Shown here piece by piece: positions 50,010-59,367 of a DNA stretch of 64,000 bases (position 1 is its first letter; the number at the start of each line of letters is the position of its first letter). The position numbers were made by a program, and so were the translations under genes. Below the pieces are notes generated by a model. The model saw only the letters and a list, made by a program, of their open reading frames with translations. It was not told the DNA's origin and searched no databases. The stretch comes from Nannochloropsis salina CCMP1776 (taxonomy: Eukaryota; Sar; Eustigmatophyceae; Eustigmatales; Monodopsidaceae), in the NCBI GenBank assembly GCA_004565275.1, contig SDOX01000011.1, positions 333,881 to 397,880 on the forward strand, written 5' to 3'.

Positions 50010-53000
50010 TTACCCCTCCAAGAGATCCAGCGAGGCCTCCAGAGCATTTCGTAAGGACATCCGATAAGCATCATGCGCTGTATCTCCTATTTTTTTGCCC
50101 TTGACACCATCCTCTTCGTCAAGGTGCCGCGCAATAGTACTCAAAAGCTCTGGGGCCAGGCCCGCCTTTGCCCGTTGGTACTCGAAAAGCAGCCGTTCGA
50201 AGTCGTACTGCTCCACACCGCCCTCCATTAATATTTGATGGTAAAGGGACAGGGCTGTCATCTCGGCGTCGTCGCCATTTTGGTCTTCCCTCTTGCCTGG
50301 CCCCTTGAATTCGCTCTCTTCGCCATCACGACGCGCCGTGGCTAAGAGCAAAGCGAGGTCCCACGGCCCCGGACCGACGCACGCCTGTTCCCACCCCACA
50401 GCCAGCACGCCCTCGTTCGCGTGCATACTGAAGCCCAGCTTGTCCCAGGTAAACGCCCCGTGAAGCACGGTCAAGGTCCCGACTCGACGCACCGCCACTG
50501 CGTCGTCCTCGTTCGTCTCCACCCACCCTGGCAGGCCCTGGGGCACCGCCTCGTCCTTGGTCAACGCGGGCCGGTACAGCGCCTCCAACAGACCCGGTTC
50601 CTCTACCAGACGCTCTAGCCTCGCCGTGGCATCCTGAGACAGGGACAAGCCCGCCCGCTTCCTCAGACGCTCCCAGGCGTCGCACAGGCGCCGGCGTCGC
50701 CTCCGGACGTGCTCGCCCGCCCACAGGAAGGGGAGCCCGTCCAACTCCTCCAGGCTCTCGCCCCGCGCTTCCTCCCCCCCCTCCTTCCCTCCGTCTTGGC
50801 TGCTCTCAGTGCTAAGGGTGCTGTAGCTGCTGCCTCGAAGCACCTTCAAGCCCCCGGGGCGCACCCAGGCGTCGACCACCCCGTCCCCTGCCGCCCTCCC
50901 CAAGATGCCCCAGTGCTTGGCGTGCAGCCAGGCCAGCGCCACCACGGCCTTCAGGACCTTCTCGACCGCGCTCGCGCTAACAAGGCACGACCCGGAGAGA
51001 GGGCCCAGGGACGTGCTGGAAAGGGTTGCAGGCGAGGCAGGAAACACGGGCTTTCCGGGCAGGGCGGACGGGGAAGAAAGCGGGCTGTCTTCTTTCACGG
51101 GGCCGTAAAGCGCCGATCCCTCGGGATCACCGACCATCTCCCAGCCCTGAGCCACCGCGTCTTCGAGGATGAGAGCCCCTTCCCGCCGGTGCGGGTGGCG
51201 GGCCACCCCCACCAGGGAGGGCAGGGCCAGGGCGGCTACATGCTGGAGGCGGACAAACTCCAGGCGCCGGTAGGCCTCCTCCTCGACCCGGAGCTCTTCC
51301 CACTCCTCGGCGGAGAAGACCTTGACCACGAGTCTCCGGACGGGTCTCGAGTCCTGCGCGGTCAGGCGGGCGGCCAGGGACGCGGCAGAGGGAAAGTCAG
51401 ACAAGCTGGGCGTCAGGGGCCCGGGGGAGAAGACTGGGACAGGGGAGGGGAGACGAGGCGGGGGTTCGACGGTCCCCTGCGAGGGCGGCAAAGGCGGCAC
51501 TCCCTGCGGCTGGCCCCGTGTCGGTTGGTGCAAACACGGGGCTTGCGAAGGGCCGCTCTCGCTCTCCGAGTCCATGTCCGCCAGGGAGGAGGAGGACAGA
51601 TTGAAGAGGCTTCGAGGGGTCTCAGCCGGCGTGCAGAGCGGGCGAGGGGGCGGCTTGTAAAAGCACCGCCAGACCCGAGGCTGCTCAAGCGGGCAGGCCC
51701 AGATGTTCCCCACCTCCTCCACCCGCGCCTCTGTCGCGTCGTCCTCCTGGATCGCGGCCATGGCTTTCTCCTCCCCCCACCCGACCAGGCCCTCCCTGAG
51801 CAGGCCTTGGTGGATGAGCGCCGCCAAGCGCATCTCTTCCGCGGACGGCGTGTTCCACAACAAGTGCTCCTTTGCGTATTTCTCCACCGGCGGAATCCCC
51901 ACGGGCAGGCTTCCCTCCCGTACCCGCTGGGAGGAATAGCTGGGTCCGCGGGCGTGCACCCACAAGACCTTGTCGCGGAGGGGCCCGTCTTTTAACTCCC
52001 TGTGCAACGCCTGCCTCTCCTCCTCCTGGCCCTCGTCCACCATCACGCAGACAGCGACCAGGGAGGGGTCCACGTCCATGCCGTCCGTGGCCGTGTCCCA
52101 GTGCAGCCCCGATGCCCCCACCACCCACACCACAACGGGCAGGCTGTCCACCCCCCGCCGGATGGCGGCCGCGGTGGCCCGACGCGCAAAGGAGCGGACG
52201 GAGGTCGACAAGGGAGGGGGAGCGATCTGTGTGCACTCCCAGGTGTCGACGCCGACGGGGATATCCGCCAAGGCCGCGGCCTGCGGACAGGCGAGTCTGA
52301 GCATGCCCAGACGGTCCTCCAACGACACGACCTCGTCTGGGGTCATGCGGGAGAGGGCGTCCACCTGGTGACAGGGGCTAAAGAAGGCGCCTGCAAGCTG
52401 GAGTTCTGGGAGTTGCGAGCGGATAAACTCCAAAGAGGAGTCCAGCGCCGCCAGGTGGCCCTTGTGCACGGGGGCGAAAGTCCCGTGCAAGAACAGCACG
52501 GCCGGTTTTCCCTTCCCACCAAAAGGCCATCGTGTCGCCGCAAACTCGTCCGTCGGCACTGAAGCGGCGGAGTAAGGGGTGGGAGACAGTCTGCGACGAG
52601 GCGGAGCTGGCTTGCCGAGCAAATTCTCCGAGGTAGCAAATTTCACCAACGACAATTGAAAATTAGAATTGGTGATCAGTTGATACCGTTTCCGCTTGAC
52701 AGACTTGGCCGCCTCAATCAACATGCGCCGTCTGGTGACCATCATGTACGCCACAGCGATAGCCCCGGACCGGTTGATGCCGGCTTGACAATGGACGAGC
52801 ACACGGCCTCTGTCTTGCTTCAAGGCACGATCGAGGTACTCGCGCGACTCGGACCAGTGCTGCATCATGTCGTAATCGAATTCATCCTTTGCTGATATAG
52901 CTTTGAAATCGATATGATCTGCTGCGTAAAATTCGGCTGTTGTGGGCACCTCCAGCGGAGCCAAATTCAGGATGTGAGAGATGCGTTTTGCACGGAGGGC

Positions 53001-53213
53001 GGGCAGGTCTTGAGCGATTAATCCATTGGAAAGAAAGAGGCCCGGCATGACTTCGGATAGTTTGTCCCGTATCTCGTAAGTAGTCGTAGCCAGCGCGGTG
53101 GACAACTCCGTGGCCATTCGCCGCTCCAACTCACTCAGGCTTGCCAGATCGATATAGCCGGGACCTCGCGGCGTCGTGCCGCCAGGAAGTCCCAGTGGAT
53201 TGTCGACATTCAT
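50010..53213 (-). CDS. Dual-specificity phosphatase + nucleotidyltransferase-like + APH/CHK-type pseudokinase fusion
   Basis: 1067 residues, single exon, ATG at 53213. Domain 1 (about 50-200) is a dual-specificity phosphatase: EVMPGLFLSNGLIAQDLPAL, ISHILNLAP, general-acid region around D105-D112, and the active P-loop HCQAGINRSG (Cys142, Arg148). Domain 2 (about 235-455) looks like an NMNAT-type nucleotidyltransferase, with the GTFAPVHKGHL substrate motif (244-254) and the later SSQRVR (427-432) in place of ISSTxxR. Domain 3 (about 620-1050) has the shape of aminoglycoside-phosphotransferase/choline-kinase-like folds: RRLVVKVFSAEEWEELRVEE, REGALILEDAVAQGWEM, LHGAFTWDKLGF (918-) and VGWEQACVGPGPWDLALLL (939-). 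The catalytic Asp of HGD is Ala and the metal Asp of xDWE is Gly, so this lobe is probably catalytically dead. The physiological substrate is unknown. Confidence 0.78.
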   Translation of the reverse strand: MNVDNPLGLPGGTTPRGPGYIDLASLSELERRMATELSTALATTTYEIRDKLSEVMPGLFLSNGLIAQDLPALRAKRISHILNLAPLEVPTTAEFYAADHIDFKAISAKDEFDYDMMQHWSESREYLDRALKQDRGRVLVHCQAGINRSGAIAVAYMMVTRRRMLIEAAKSVKRKRYQLITNSNFQLSLVKFATSENLLGKPAPPRRRLSPTPYSAASVPTDEFAATRWPFGGKGKPAVLFLHGTFAPVHKGHLAALDSSLEFIRSQLPELQLAGAFFSPCHQVDALSRMTPDEVVSLEDRLGMLRLACPQAAALADIPVGVDTWECTQIAPPPLSTSVRSFARRATAAAIRRGVDSLPVVVWVVGASGLHWDTATDGMDVDPSLVAVCVMVDEGQEEERQALHRELKDGPLRDKVLWVHARGPSYSSQRVREGSLPVGIPPVEKYAKEHLLWNTPSAEEMRLAALIHQGLLREGLVGWGEEKAMAAIQEDDATEARVEEVGNIWACPLEQPRVWRCFYKPPPRPLCTPAETPRSLFNLSSSSLADMDSESESGPSQAPCLHQPTRGQPQGVPPLPPSQGTVEPPPRLPSPVPVFSPGPLTPSLSDFPSAASLAARLTAQDSRPVRRLVVKVFSAEEWEELRVEEEAYRRLEFVRLQHVAALALPSLVGVARHPHRREGALILEDAVAQGWEMVGDPEGSALYGPVKEDSPLSSPSALPGKPVFPASPATLSSTSLGPLSGSCLVSASAVEKVLKAVVALAWLHAKHWGILGRAAGDGVVDAWVRPGGLKVLRGSSYSTLSTESSQDGGKEGGEEARGESLEELDGLPFLWAGEHVRRRRRRLCDAWERLRKRAGLSLSQDATARLERLVEEPGLLEALYRPALTKDEAVPQGLPGWVETNEDDAVAVRRVGTLTVLHGAFTWDKLGFSMHANEGVLAVGWEQACVGPGPWDLALLLATARRDGEESEFKGPGKREDQNGDDAEMTALSLYHQILMEGGVEQYDFERLLFEYQRAKAGLAPELLSTIARHLDEEDGVKGKKIGDTAHDAYRMSLRNALEASLDLLEG

Positions 53214-54249
53214 GTTGGTTGAACAAATCTGAAGTCTCTGCTACATAGAAAAACAAGAGGCCACCACAAAGTTCATTTTCTGTGGTTTAACTATTCGCCA
53301 GTGGGGTTGTATTTATGTGTAGGAATTGAGCGGATGAGATCGCAATACTTTGGGCAAGGTGACACTGGTGATGGCTCGAGCGTCATGATACGTACTACCC
53401 GAGCGCGTTGGCTGCTATCTTAACAATGCCCGTGTTCCGGGTCATACTTTTGAAATTGAGAGCATCAGAGATCAATAGAGCCCTACGTGTTTGAGCTTAC
53501 GAAGGCCTCCTCGAGGTTTTTTTTTTGGTTTAAGTCAAGCCTCAGGTCGCGCCTAGGTGAGGTGAGCTGAGGCAGGTCCGGCGAATCATTCGCCTGCTGT
53601 GGGACGGATCTTTTTCGCATTTCTCAAAAGATGGAATGCATTCGAAAACTTAAAATTTTAAGCAATTCGTCAGTGCTAAAGCTCTGTAATTCTGTATGCA
53701 AGTTACAGTAGAAGGCGCTTGACATTCTATGCAGGTGTGATCATGACTCTCTCGTGTTGTAAGGCAAAAGGACACTCCCCCACCATAGGACTAAACCCAC
53801 ATACTGATGGCGTCTTGCTGGTTTCGATCCAGGAAAAAGATGGAAGAGAGATTTTCTTTAAATCATCGAAATCAACCATGCGGAACTCCTCACATGGAAA
53901 ATTGGGGAAATTGTAGTGAATGGCTGCAGTCTATGACGGGTGGATAACTATCACGGGTTGAAGGGTTGACTACCCATACTAGTAGCTTTCAGGCATGTGC
54001 CGGAGAACAGATGTACGCTTGTTGCTTTCGTATGTACACCTTGAAATGTAGCAACGTCAAATTTCCCCACAAAAAATATATAAACATATATACGTATCTC
54101 CACAGTAATATATATTGGAAATGTTGATAAAGAATTGAGAAAGCTTAAAAATCCAAACGACGGCTCGGGAGGTAAAGCAATGTAACATCATTTACGAGCC
54201 TTTGACGGTCTGTTTCAGTTCCATTTCCGTCGTGAAATTTAGGATGGCA
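53214..54249. other. AT-rich gap with a possible dioxygenase remnant
   Basis: About 1 kb between the fusion gene's start and the 3' end of the arginyl-tRNA synthetase. A plus-strand frame at 53719-53916 includes IGLNPHTDGVLLVSIQEKDG, resembling the iron-binding HTD segment of 2OG-Fe(II) dioxygenases. No convincing flanking exons were found. A T-run sits at 53517-53526 and the palindromic word ggcgaatcattcgcc at 53579-53593. Confidence 0.4.
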
Positions 54250-56268
54250 TTACATGCGTTCTAGTACCTCGATTCCGAGCAAATCTAGACATAGACGTAG
54301 CACTTGAGCTGTGAGAACGCAGAGGGCGCGCCGTGAACGAACCAGCTCAGGGGTCGGTGCGTTGTTCACCTGGCAGGCCTCGTAAAACTGGTTGAATTTC
54401 TGACATAAATCGTACATGTACTCACAGAGTATGTGCGGGTATAATTCAGCCTCAACCCGCAGCAAGAGCTCGGTAAGCTTGATGAGTTGTCGGGCCAGAT
54501 TCATCTCCGCCGGCTCTGCAAGCACGACTGGCGGCGAGCTCCCCTGAGAAAGCCTATCCTCATTTTCACCGTTATTGCCTTTACGAAGTATACTTTGAAT
54601 CCGGGCGTAGGCGTACAACATGTAGGGTGCCGTATTTCCACTGAGCGAGAGCATCTTTTTGTAGGAAAACTTGTAATCTGACTCCCTATTTAGAGAAAGG
54701 TCAGCATATTTGACCGCGCCCAGGCCGATTATCCTCGCGCTTCTCTCCAAATCTTCCGGCAGAGGCTGGGTGCCCTCTTCCGCACGCTTTAATAAATCAT
54801 CACGTGCAATACGCACGGCTTCGTCCAGTAAATCCTTCAGCCTAACCGTCTCCCCGGCCCGTGTCTTGAATTTCTTCCCATCCTCCCCTTGGACCAGCCC
54901 AAAAGGCACGTGTTTCAACTGCACCTCTGGAGGCACCAAAGAAGCCTGGCGGGCGACTTGAAAGACCTGGTCGAAATGCGAGGCCTGCCCCGCGTCGGTC
55001 ACGTACAATATACGTTCTGCCTTCTCCTCCAGAGCCCGGTGACGCGCCGCCGCTAGGTCGGTCGTTGCGTACAAAAACCCCCCGTCCGACTTCTGGACGA
55101 TAAAGGGCTGCGCCTCCCCCTCACGGGTCTGGTACCCGTCTAGATAAACGACCCGAGCGCCCTCGCTCTCCTTGAGCAGGCCCGAGGCGTCCAAATCGGA
55201 AAGCACCTGGGCCAGCAACGGGTTGTAGAACGACTCCCCCCGCTCCTCCAGATCTACTCCCAGCGCGTCGTAGATCTTTTGAAACTCGACCCGGGAGAGT
55301 TGACAAAGCGTGCGCCAGGCCTGCAGTGTGGCCGGCTCTCCACGCTGAAGGTTCACTACTTCCTGCCTGCTGCGCGCTTTGAACGTCTCCTCCACGTCGA
55401 AGCGCTGCTTGGCTGTCTTGTAGAACTCAACCAGGTCGCCCAGATCCGTCTGCGCCGCCGCCTCGCCCTCGGCCAATACATGCGGGTGCCGGTCTTTCAA
55501 ATGCGTGATCAGCATCCCAAACTGGGTGCCCCAGTCGCCCACGTGGTTGAGCCGAAGCACCCCATGGCCCAAGAATTCCAAGACCCGTGCCAGCGTGTCC
55601 CCAATCACCGTGCTTCGCAAATGTCCCACGTGCATTTCCTTGGCGATGTTGGGACTGGAAAAGTCCACCACCACACGTTGTGCTCGCGCGGGTCTGGGAA
55701 CGCCCAGGCGACCTGTCTGGTCGGACAGCATCGCGTTCAGGCGGCTCTCCACGAACGCAGGCGTCATCCGCACGTTAATAAAACCTGGTCCTGCGATTTC
55801 CAACGGCTCGCACCATGTTTGCGTCCGAGTTTCTAGTGCGTCTTTCAGTTTCTCCGCCACGTCCCGTGGCTTCGCTTTCAGCCGTTTGGCAAGGGCTAAG
55901 GCGGCGTTGCACTGATAATCCCCGAACTCAGGACGCGTTGCCGGTGTCACCATTGGGTCGGCACCGTCCGCGTCAGGCCCAAAAGCCTCACGTAAAGAAT
56001 CACGGACTTGATCCGTGAGCGCACGTCGGTAGTTGCTTGCTTCGAGAAGGGCTGGTAAGTGGTCGGAGGGCGTCGTCGTAGCGGACAGTTGGATGGTACG
56101 AGAGCGCTTGTGCGGTGGAGAGGGAGCGGAAGAGAAGAAAGAAAAAAATCCTTTACAAGAGGGGTGAAAAGACGATGAGGACATACTTGGCGGGGGGATA
56201 GGCCGAAAGCCTGCCCCGATGTGCAGAAATCCGAGCTGTGGGTGGCTTGAAAAAGGAAGTGTCGACAT
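54250..56268 (-). CDS. RARS: Arginyl-tRNA synthetase (class Ia)
   Basis: Charges tRNA-Arg. The frame is open to an ATG at 56340; I prefer the ATG at 56268 (MSTLPFSSHPQLGFLHIGAG), since the first 24 codons upstream look like 5' UTR, giving 672 residues. An N-terminal leader rich in S, F and P without acids (to about residue 65) suggests organelle import. The ArgRS N-terminal additional domain follows (PEFGDYQCNAALALAKRLKA). The catalytic core has FSSPNIAKEMHVGHLRSTVI with the HIGH-type HVGH, LNHVGDWGTQFGMLI, and the KMSK-like EDGKKFKTRAGETVRL. The anticodon-binding C-terminus ends DLLGIEVLERM, typical of the bacterial/plastid-type enzyme. Whether it serves the cytosol, organelles or both cannot be told here. 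Confidence 0.95.
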   Translation of the reverse strand: MSTLPFSSHPQLGFLHIGAGFRPIPPPSMSSSSFHPSCKGFFSFFSSAPSPPHKRSRTIQLSATTTPSDHLPALLEASNYRRALTDQVRDSLREAFGPDADGADPMVTPATRPEFGDYQCNAALALAKRLKAKPRDVAEKLKDALETRTQTWCEPLEIAGPGFINVRMTPAFVESRLNAMLSDQTGRLGVPRPARAQRVVVDFSSPNIAKEMHVGHLRSTVIGDTLARVLEFLGHGVLRLNHVGDWGTQFGMLITHLKDRHPHVLAEGEAAAQTDLGDLVEFYKTAKQRFDVEETFKARSRQEVVNLQRGEPATLQAWRTLCQLSRVEFQKIYDALGVDLEERGESFYNPLLAQVLSDLDASGLLKESEGARVVYLDGYQTREGEAQPFIVQKSDGGFLYATTDLAAARHRALEEKAERILYVTDAGQASHFDQVFQVARQASLVPPEVQLKHVPFGLVQGEDGKKFKTRAGETVRLKDLLDEAVRIARDDLLKRAEEGTQPLPEDLERSARIIGLGAVKYADLSLNRESDYKFSYKKMLSLSGNTAPYMLYAYARIQSILRKGNNGENEDRLSQGSSPPVVLAEPAEMNLARQLIKLTELLLRVEAELYPHILCEYMYDLCQKFNQFYEACQVNNAPTPELVRSRRALCVLTAQVLRLCLDLLGIEVLERM

Positions 56269-56768
56269 GTGATTGTTAATGATGAAAACACAGTTGCACC
56301 TTGACATATGATAGCAGTGCATTCGGGAGCATGCGTACATTTTAAGAATACGAGAAAAATATATACAGCATAAAATATACGTCAGATTGTCTCCCGCTAT
56401 CGTACCTGTGTTGCTGCCCTTTAAAGAGATGTCGACCTCCTCTCTTGATGCTTCGTGTGGCAGTCAATTCGACAAGTCGGCTACTGCTAAGAAGCTGCTG
56501 CGAAGACAATAGCATGAAAAGCCTTGACATAAGACGCATCGTCTGTCACGTCTGTCGTATACAATTGTGACATTTAAAATGTGAATTTCCGAAAATGGCA
56601 CCCCAAATCCTCCAACCAGAGCTGGCGCCCAATACATAACCTCCTCCCTGCCTCCCTCTCCCCCCCCGCCTAGAGCCACATAGAATCAGGCGTAAATTGT
56701 TCAATCTCATTTCACCCAAAGCTCTCCTTACTGTCCCACGCGCATGCACTCTTGACTCTAGGTTGATT
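56269..56768. promoter_or_regulatory. Shared divergent promoter, ArgRS and CIAO2
   Basis: About 500 bases between the starts of ArgRS (-) and CIAO2 (+). No gene of its own; both promoters must lie here. Confidence 0.5.
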
Positions 56769-57361
56769 ATGAAGGAAAACGCTAACCCTACTATCTACGC
56801 CGTGGAGCGTAAGCGCAGGGTAAGTACGTGCTGTTTGTCTTTTTCTTTTCGGTGTCTTTTCTTGCCTTCCGCCCTCAGGCCTCACTTCTTGGCAATATTT
56901 GGTCACAGGATCACCCGATAAGCAGCCACGTGGAAACAAATTGGGACGAGGATGCTCGAGACGCCTTTACAGCGGAGGAGGTGTTCGAACTAATCCGAAA
57001 TTTGAACGATCCCGAGCACCCGTTGACTCTAGAGCAGCTGAAGGTAGCCACGCTCGAAAACGTGCGCGTGGACGACTCCCGCTCCACGATCCGTATCCAA
57101 TTTACACCGACTATTCCTCATTGCTCCATGGCGACCCTTATTGGCTTATGTATACGTGTAAAGTTGTTGCGGTCATTACCACAGCGCTTTAAGGTGCGCG
57201 TAGAGGTAAGTCCGGGGGCGCACGCATCAGAAGCTGCAGTGAACAAGCAACTCAATGACAAAGAGCGAGTGGCAGCAGCTCTGGAGAATGCCCACTTGTT
57301 GGGTGTTGTAAATAAGTGTCTGGAGGAGACGGAACACTCAGGCGTGGACCCCAAACAGTAA
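56769..57361 (+). CDS. CIAO2: Cytosolic iron-sulfur assembly component 2 (MIP18/FAM96 family)
   Basis: Targeting factor that delivers Fe-S clusters to cytosolic and nuclear apo-proteins with CIAO1 and MMS19. Exon 1 is 56769-56819 ([17 protein letters not shown], then GTAAGT); exon 2 is 56909-57361 (after GTCACAG). Phase 0; 167 residues. Signatures: the N-terminal ENANPxIY of the family, [40 protein letters not shown] with the conserved reactive cysteine, [20 protein letters not shown] and [20 protein letters not shown]. The match to human CIAO2B is nearly colinear, and the length is close to its 163. XPD at 46434, a known client of this pathway, lies about 7 kb away, which I take as coincidence. 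Confidence 0.96.
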
Positions 57362-57698
57362 ACGTTGTAAGCGGAAGTTACATATGTACATGATCGTATC
57401 CGGGAATGGCTTGCTTGAAGACGCCTCTCACCTTCAAAATATGAAAATAAATTTCGTCAAGGTTCAAGTCGATCAGATGAAGAACGTGCACGCGAAAGTA
57501 CTTCCTTTATTTTCTTTGGAATGGAATGCAGGCACAGGTTTACTTGTGGTCTTTGCAAAAGCGTTCTTCCCGCAGAAATTACATCATGCCCCGGTACCTT
57601 CCTATCGCAAAACGCTCTTTAAATATCCGACACGACATGTCATTTACAACTTACAACAAGGAAGCCAGGCGTCATCGCTAAGAGCGGCTCCTAGCACG
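57362..57698. other. Convergent 3' region, CIAO2 and the 57699 gene
   Basis: 3' UTRs only; AT-rich, no gene. Confidence 0.5.
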
Positions 57699-59195
57699 TC
57701 ACCGACAGGGCATGGGCACATCTCGCAGATAGTAAGCATCCCGCACGTCCCGTTGTCCTCTTAATCCATGCCTGGCCAGATTTCCACCATCTCGACCGGC
57801 CGCTCTTGGAGGGCCTCTCTCTCCTTCCTCCATCTTCCCGTACGTAATCTGCAGGTAGTTTGGGTCTTCCCTCTTCTTATCTTCTGCCCCAGTCTCGCTG
57901 CCTGCAACCACCTTGCGATCGGCAGACTGAGCAGACTCAGCCCTCCAACGCTTGGGCACCAATGGAAAAGACGAAGACCTGGAAAGCACCAAAATCAGGC
58001 AGTAGCGGCAGGTAAGGGCGAGGCGAAACAGGCAGGCGCACAGACAGATCGTCGCCAGGGCCCAGCACAGGCCCGTGCTTGCGCTCAATAAGCGTTGTAG
58101 AAGGGATGCCGATGCATAGCATTGAGATTCTGCCTCGGGCGCCCGCCCATGGAATGCCAGGCAGGCTTTGGATGACCCGGGACTCTCGCCGGGGATGATG
58201 CACGCGCAGCTCAAGACGGCGAGATCTTCGGGCTCGAGGGCGCACCAGTCTTGGAGGCTGACGCTGCTTGCACCGCCCGTGGCTCTCGATGGCGGGCCGC
58301 AAAACACTTCTGACCCACGCAGGACGTGGTCGACTCGTGCGTCGATCACGGCTGCCACAGCATTGAGGAGGACGCCCACAAATGTGAGAACGCGGAAGGC
58401 CATGCGTGGGCACTCCCATCGGCTGGACAGACCTACCGCTCCAATGAGCGCTGAAAAGGCGCCACTCCACCAGGAAGAGATGAAATGGAGCTGAATGAAC
58501 ATGGCGATTTGTAAGGAAGATTGAGCCCCGCCAGTCGCAAGGAGGGCACTCGAAATGCATGTCGTAATCATTCGGACAGCCGGGGGCTCGGGTCCCTGGC
58601 TTGGAAAAGCCTCATCGCCTCCTTCGATCTGGGAAAGGTCAGTCTCGGAGGGCGACTCGGACAGATATGCCGGAATAGAAGTTGAATCACTTTGCTCTGT
58701 ATGCCATTCTGGTGGTTTGCCTTTGTATGGAGGCTCGATCTGGAAGGATGCGAAAAAAACATCGTGAGTCGAAATCGTTGCAGTGTAATGAAGACAAGGC
58801 GCATTTTGAAAGGAACAAAAGGGTATTTCGCATTAAGAATATACACCCATTCATGTTATGAATTCGGTAGGAAAAATTGGATGGAATACAGCTGTCACCT
58901 CGATTCTCAAGTTTCCCCAGAATGCTTGCTGCTGATGCGGCTCTTTCTGATGTTTTGAGGGATCTCCAGCCATTTTGTCTAGTATAGTCCGCTGAATGGA
59001 ATAGGAATGGGTTCTGACCGGATAATGGATGCATGTTGCATCTCTGGAGCGGGAAAAAGAGGGTGAAAGAGGCGGTGGAGGCAGAATTTGGGGCTCTGGG
59101 GATGATGATGACGCTGATGATGACAGGGGAGCGCGAGGTGCAGGTGGTTGCTCGTCGACCATGACCTTCGAGCCACGCAAAAGCGTTAACTGCAT
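57699..59195 (-). CDS. Unknown four-TM-like membrane protein with proline-rich N-terminus
   Basis: Not recognised. Exons 58899-59195 and 57699-58739 are joined by a 159-base intron (ATCGAG|GTGACA, TTCCAG|ATCGAG), phase 0, giving 445 residues. ATG at 59195 (MQLTLLRGSKVMVDEQPPAP). The N-terminal ~155 residues are proline/serine-rich and soluble, with PPYKGKPPEWHTEQSD across the start of exon 2, reminiscent of PY-type protein-binding motifs. About four hydrophobic segments follow: ITTCISSALLATGGAQSSLQ, WWSGAFSALIGAVGL, FRVLTFVGVLLNAVAAVIDA and LCWALATICLCACLFRLAL. A loop between the last two carries several cysteines. The C-terminal tail is charged. The layout recalls tetraspan proteins without a clear family. 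It is head-to-head with the methyltransferase. Confidence 0.7.
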
Positions 59196-59367
59196 GGTAG
59201 ATATCCTGTGCGTTGTAAAGAGCAAGGAAGTATGGCTTTATTCCTGTCGTGCCATCCATCTCGTGCGCCGTGTCGAGGCCTCATCGGGATGCAACCACCT
59301 GCTACGTGACAACGGATAGCAGCGAGGTCTATGGCCCATTACACCTCAACACAGCGACCGCTGACAA
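59196..59367. promoter_or_regulatory. Short shared divergent promoter (172 bases)
   Basis: Separates the ATG of the membrane protein (-) from the ATG of the methyltransferase (+). The shortness suggests coordinated bidirectional transcription. No specific site is recognised. Confidence 0.55.

Noticed and set aside
50709-51995. 428-codon plus-strand frame antisense to the phosphatase fusion
   Set aside because: Antisense shadow; composition follows the coding strand and no domain is seen.
53517-53600. T-run followed by GC-rich inverted words as a possible SINE end or terminator
   Set aside because: Arms are only 6-7 bases, there is no target-site duplication, and there is no second copy in the window.
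53810-53835. ggtttcgatcc resembling a tRNA B box
   Set aside because: One base too long for the T loop and no cloverleaf can be drawn around it.
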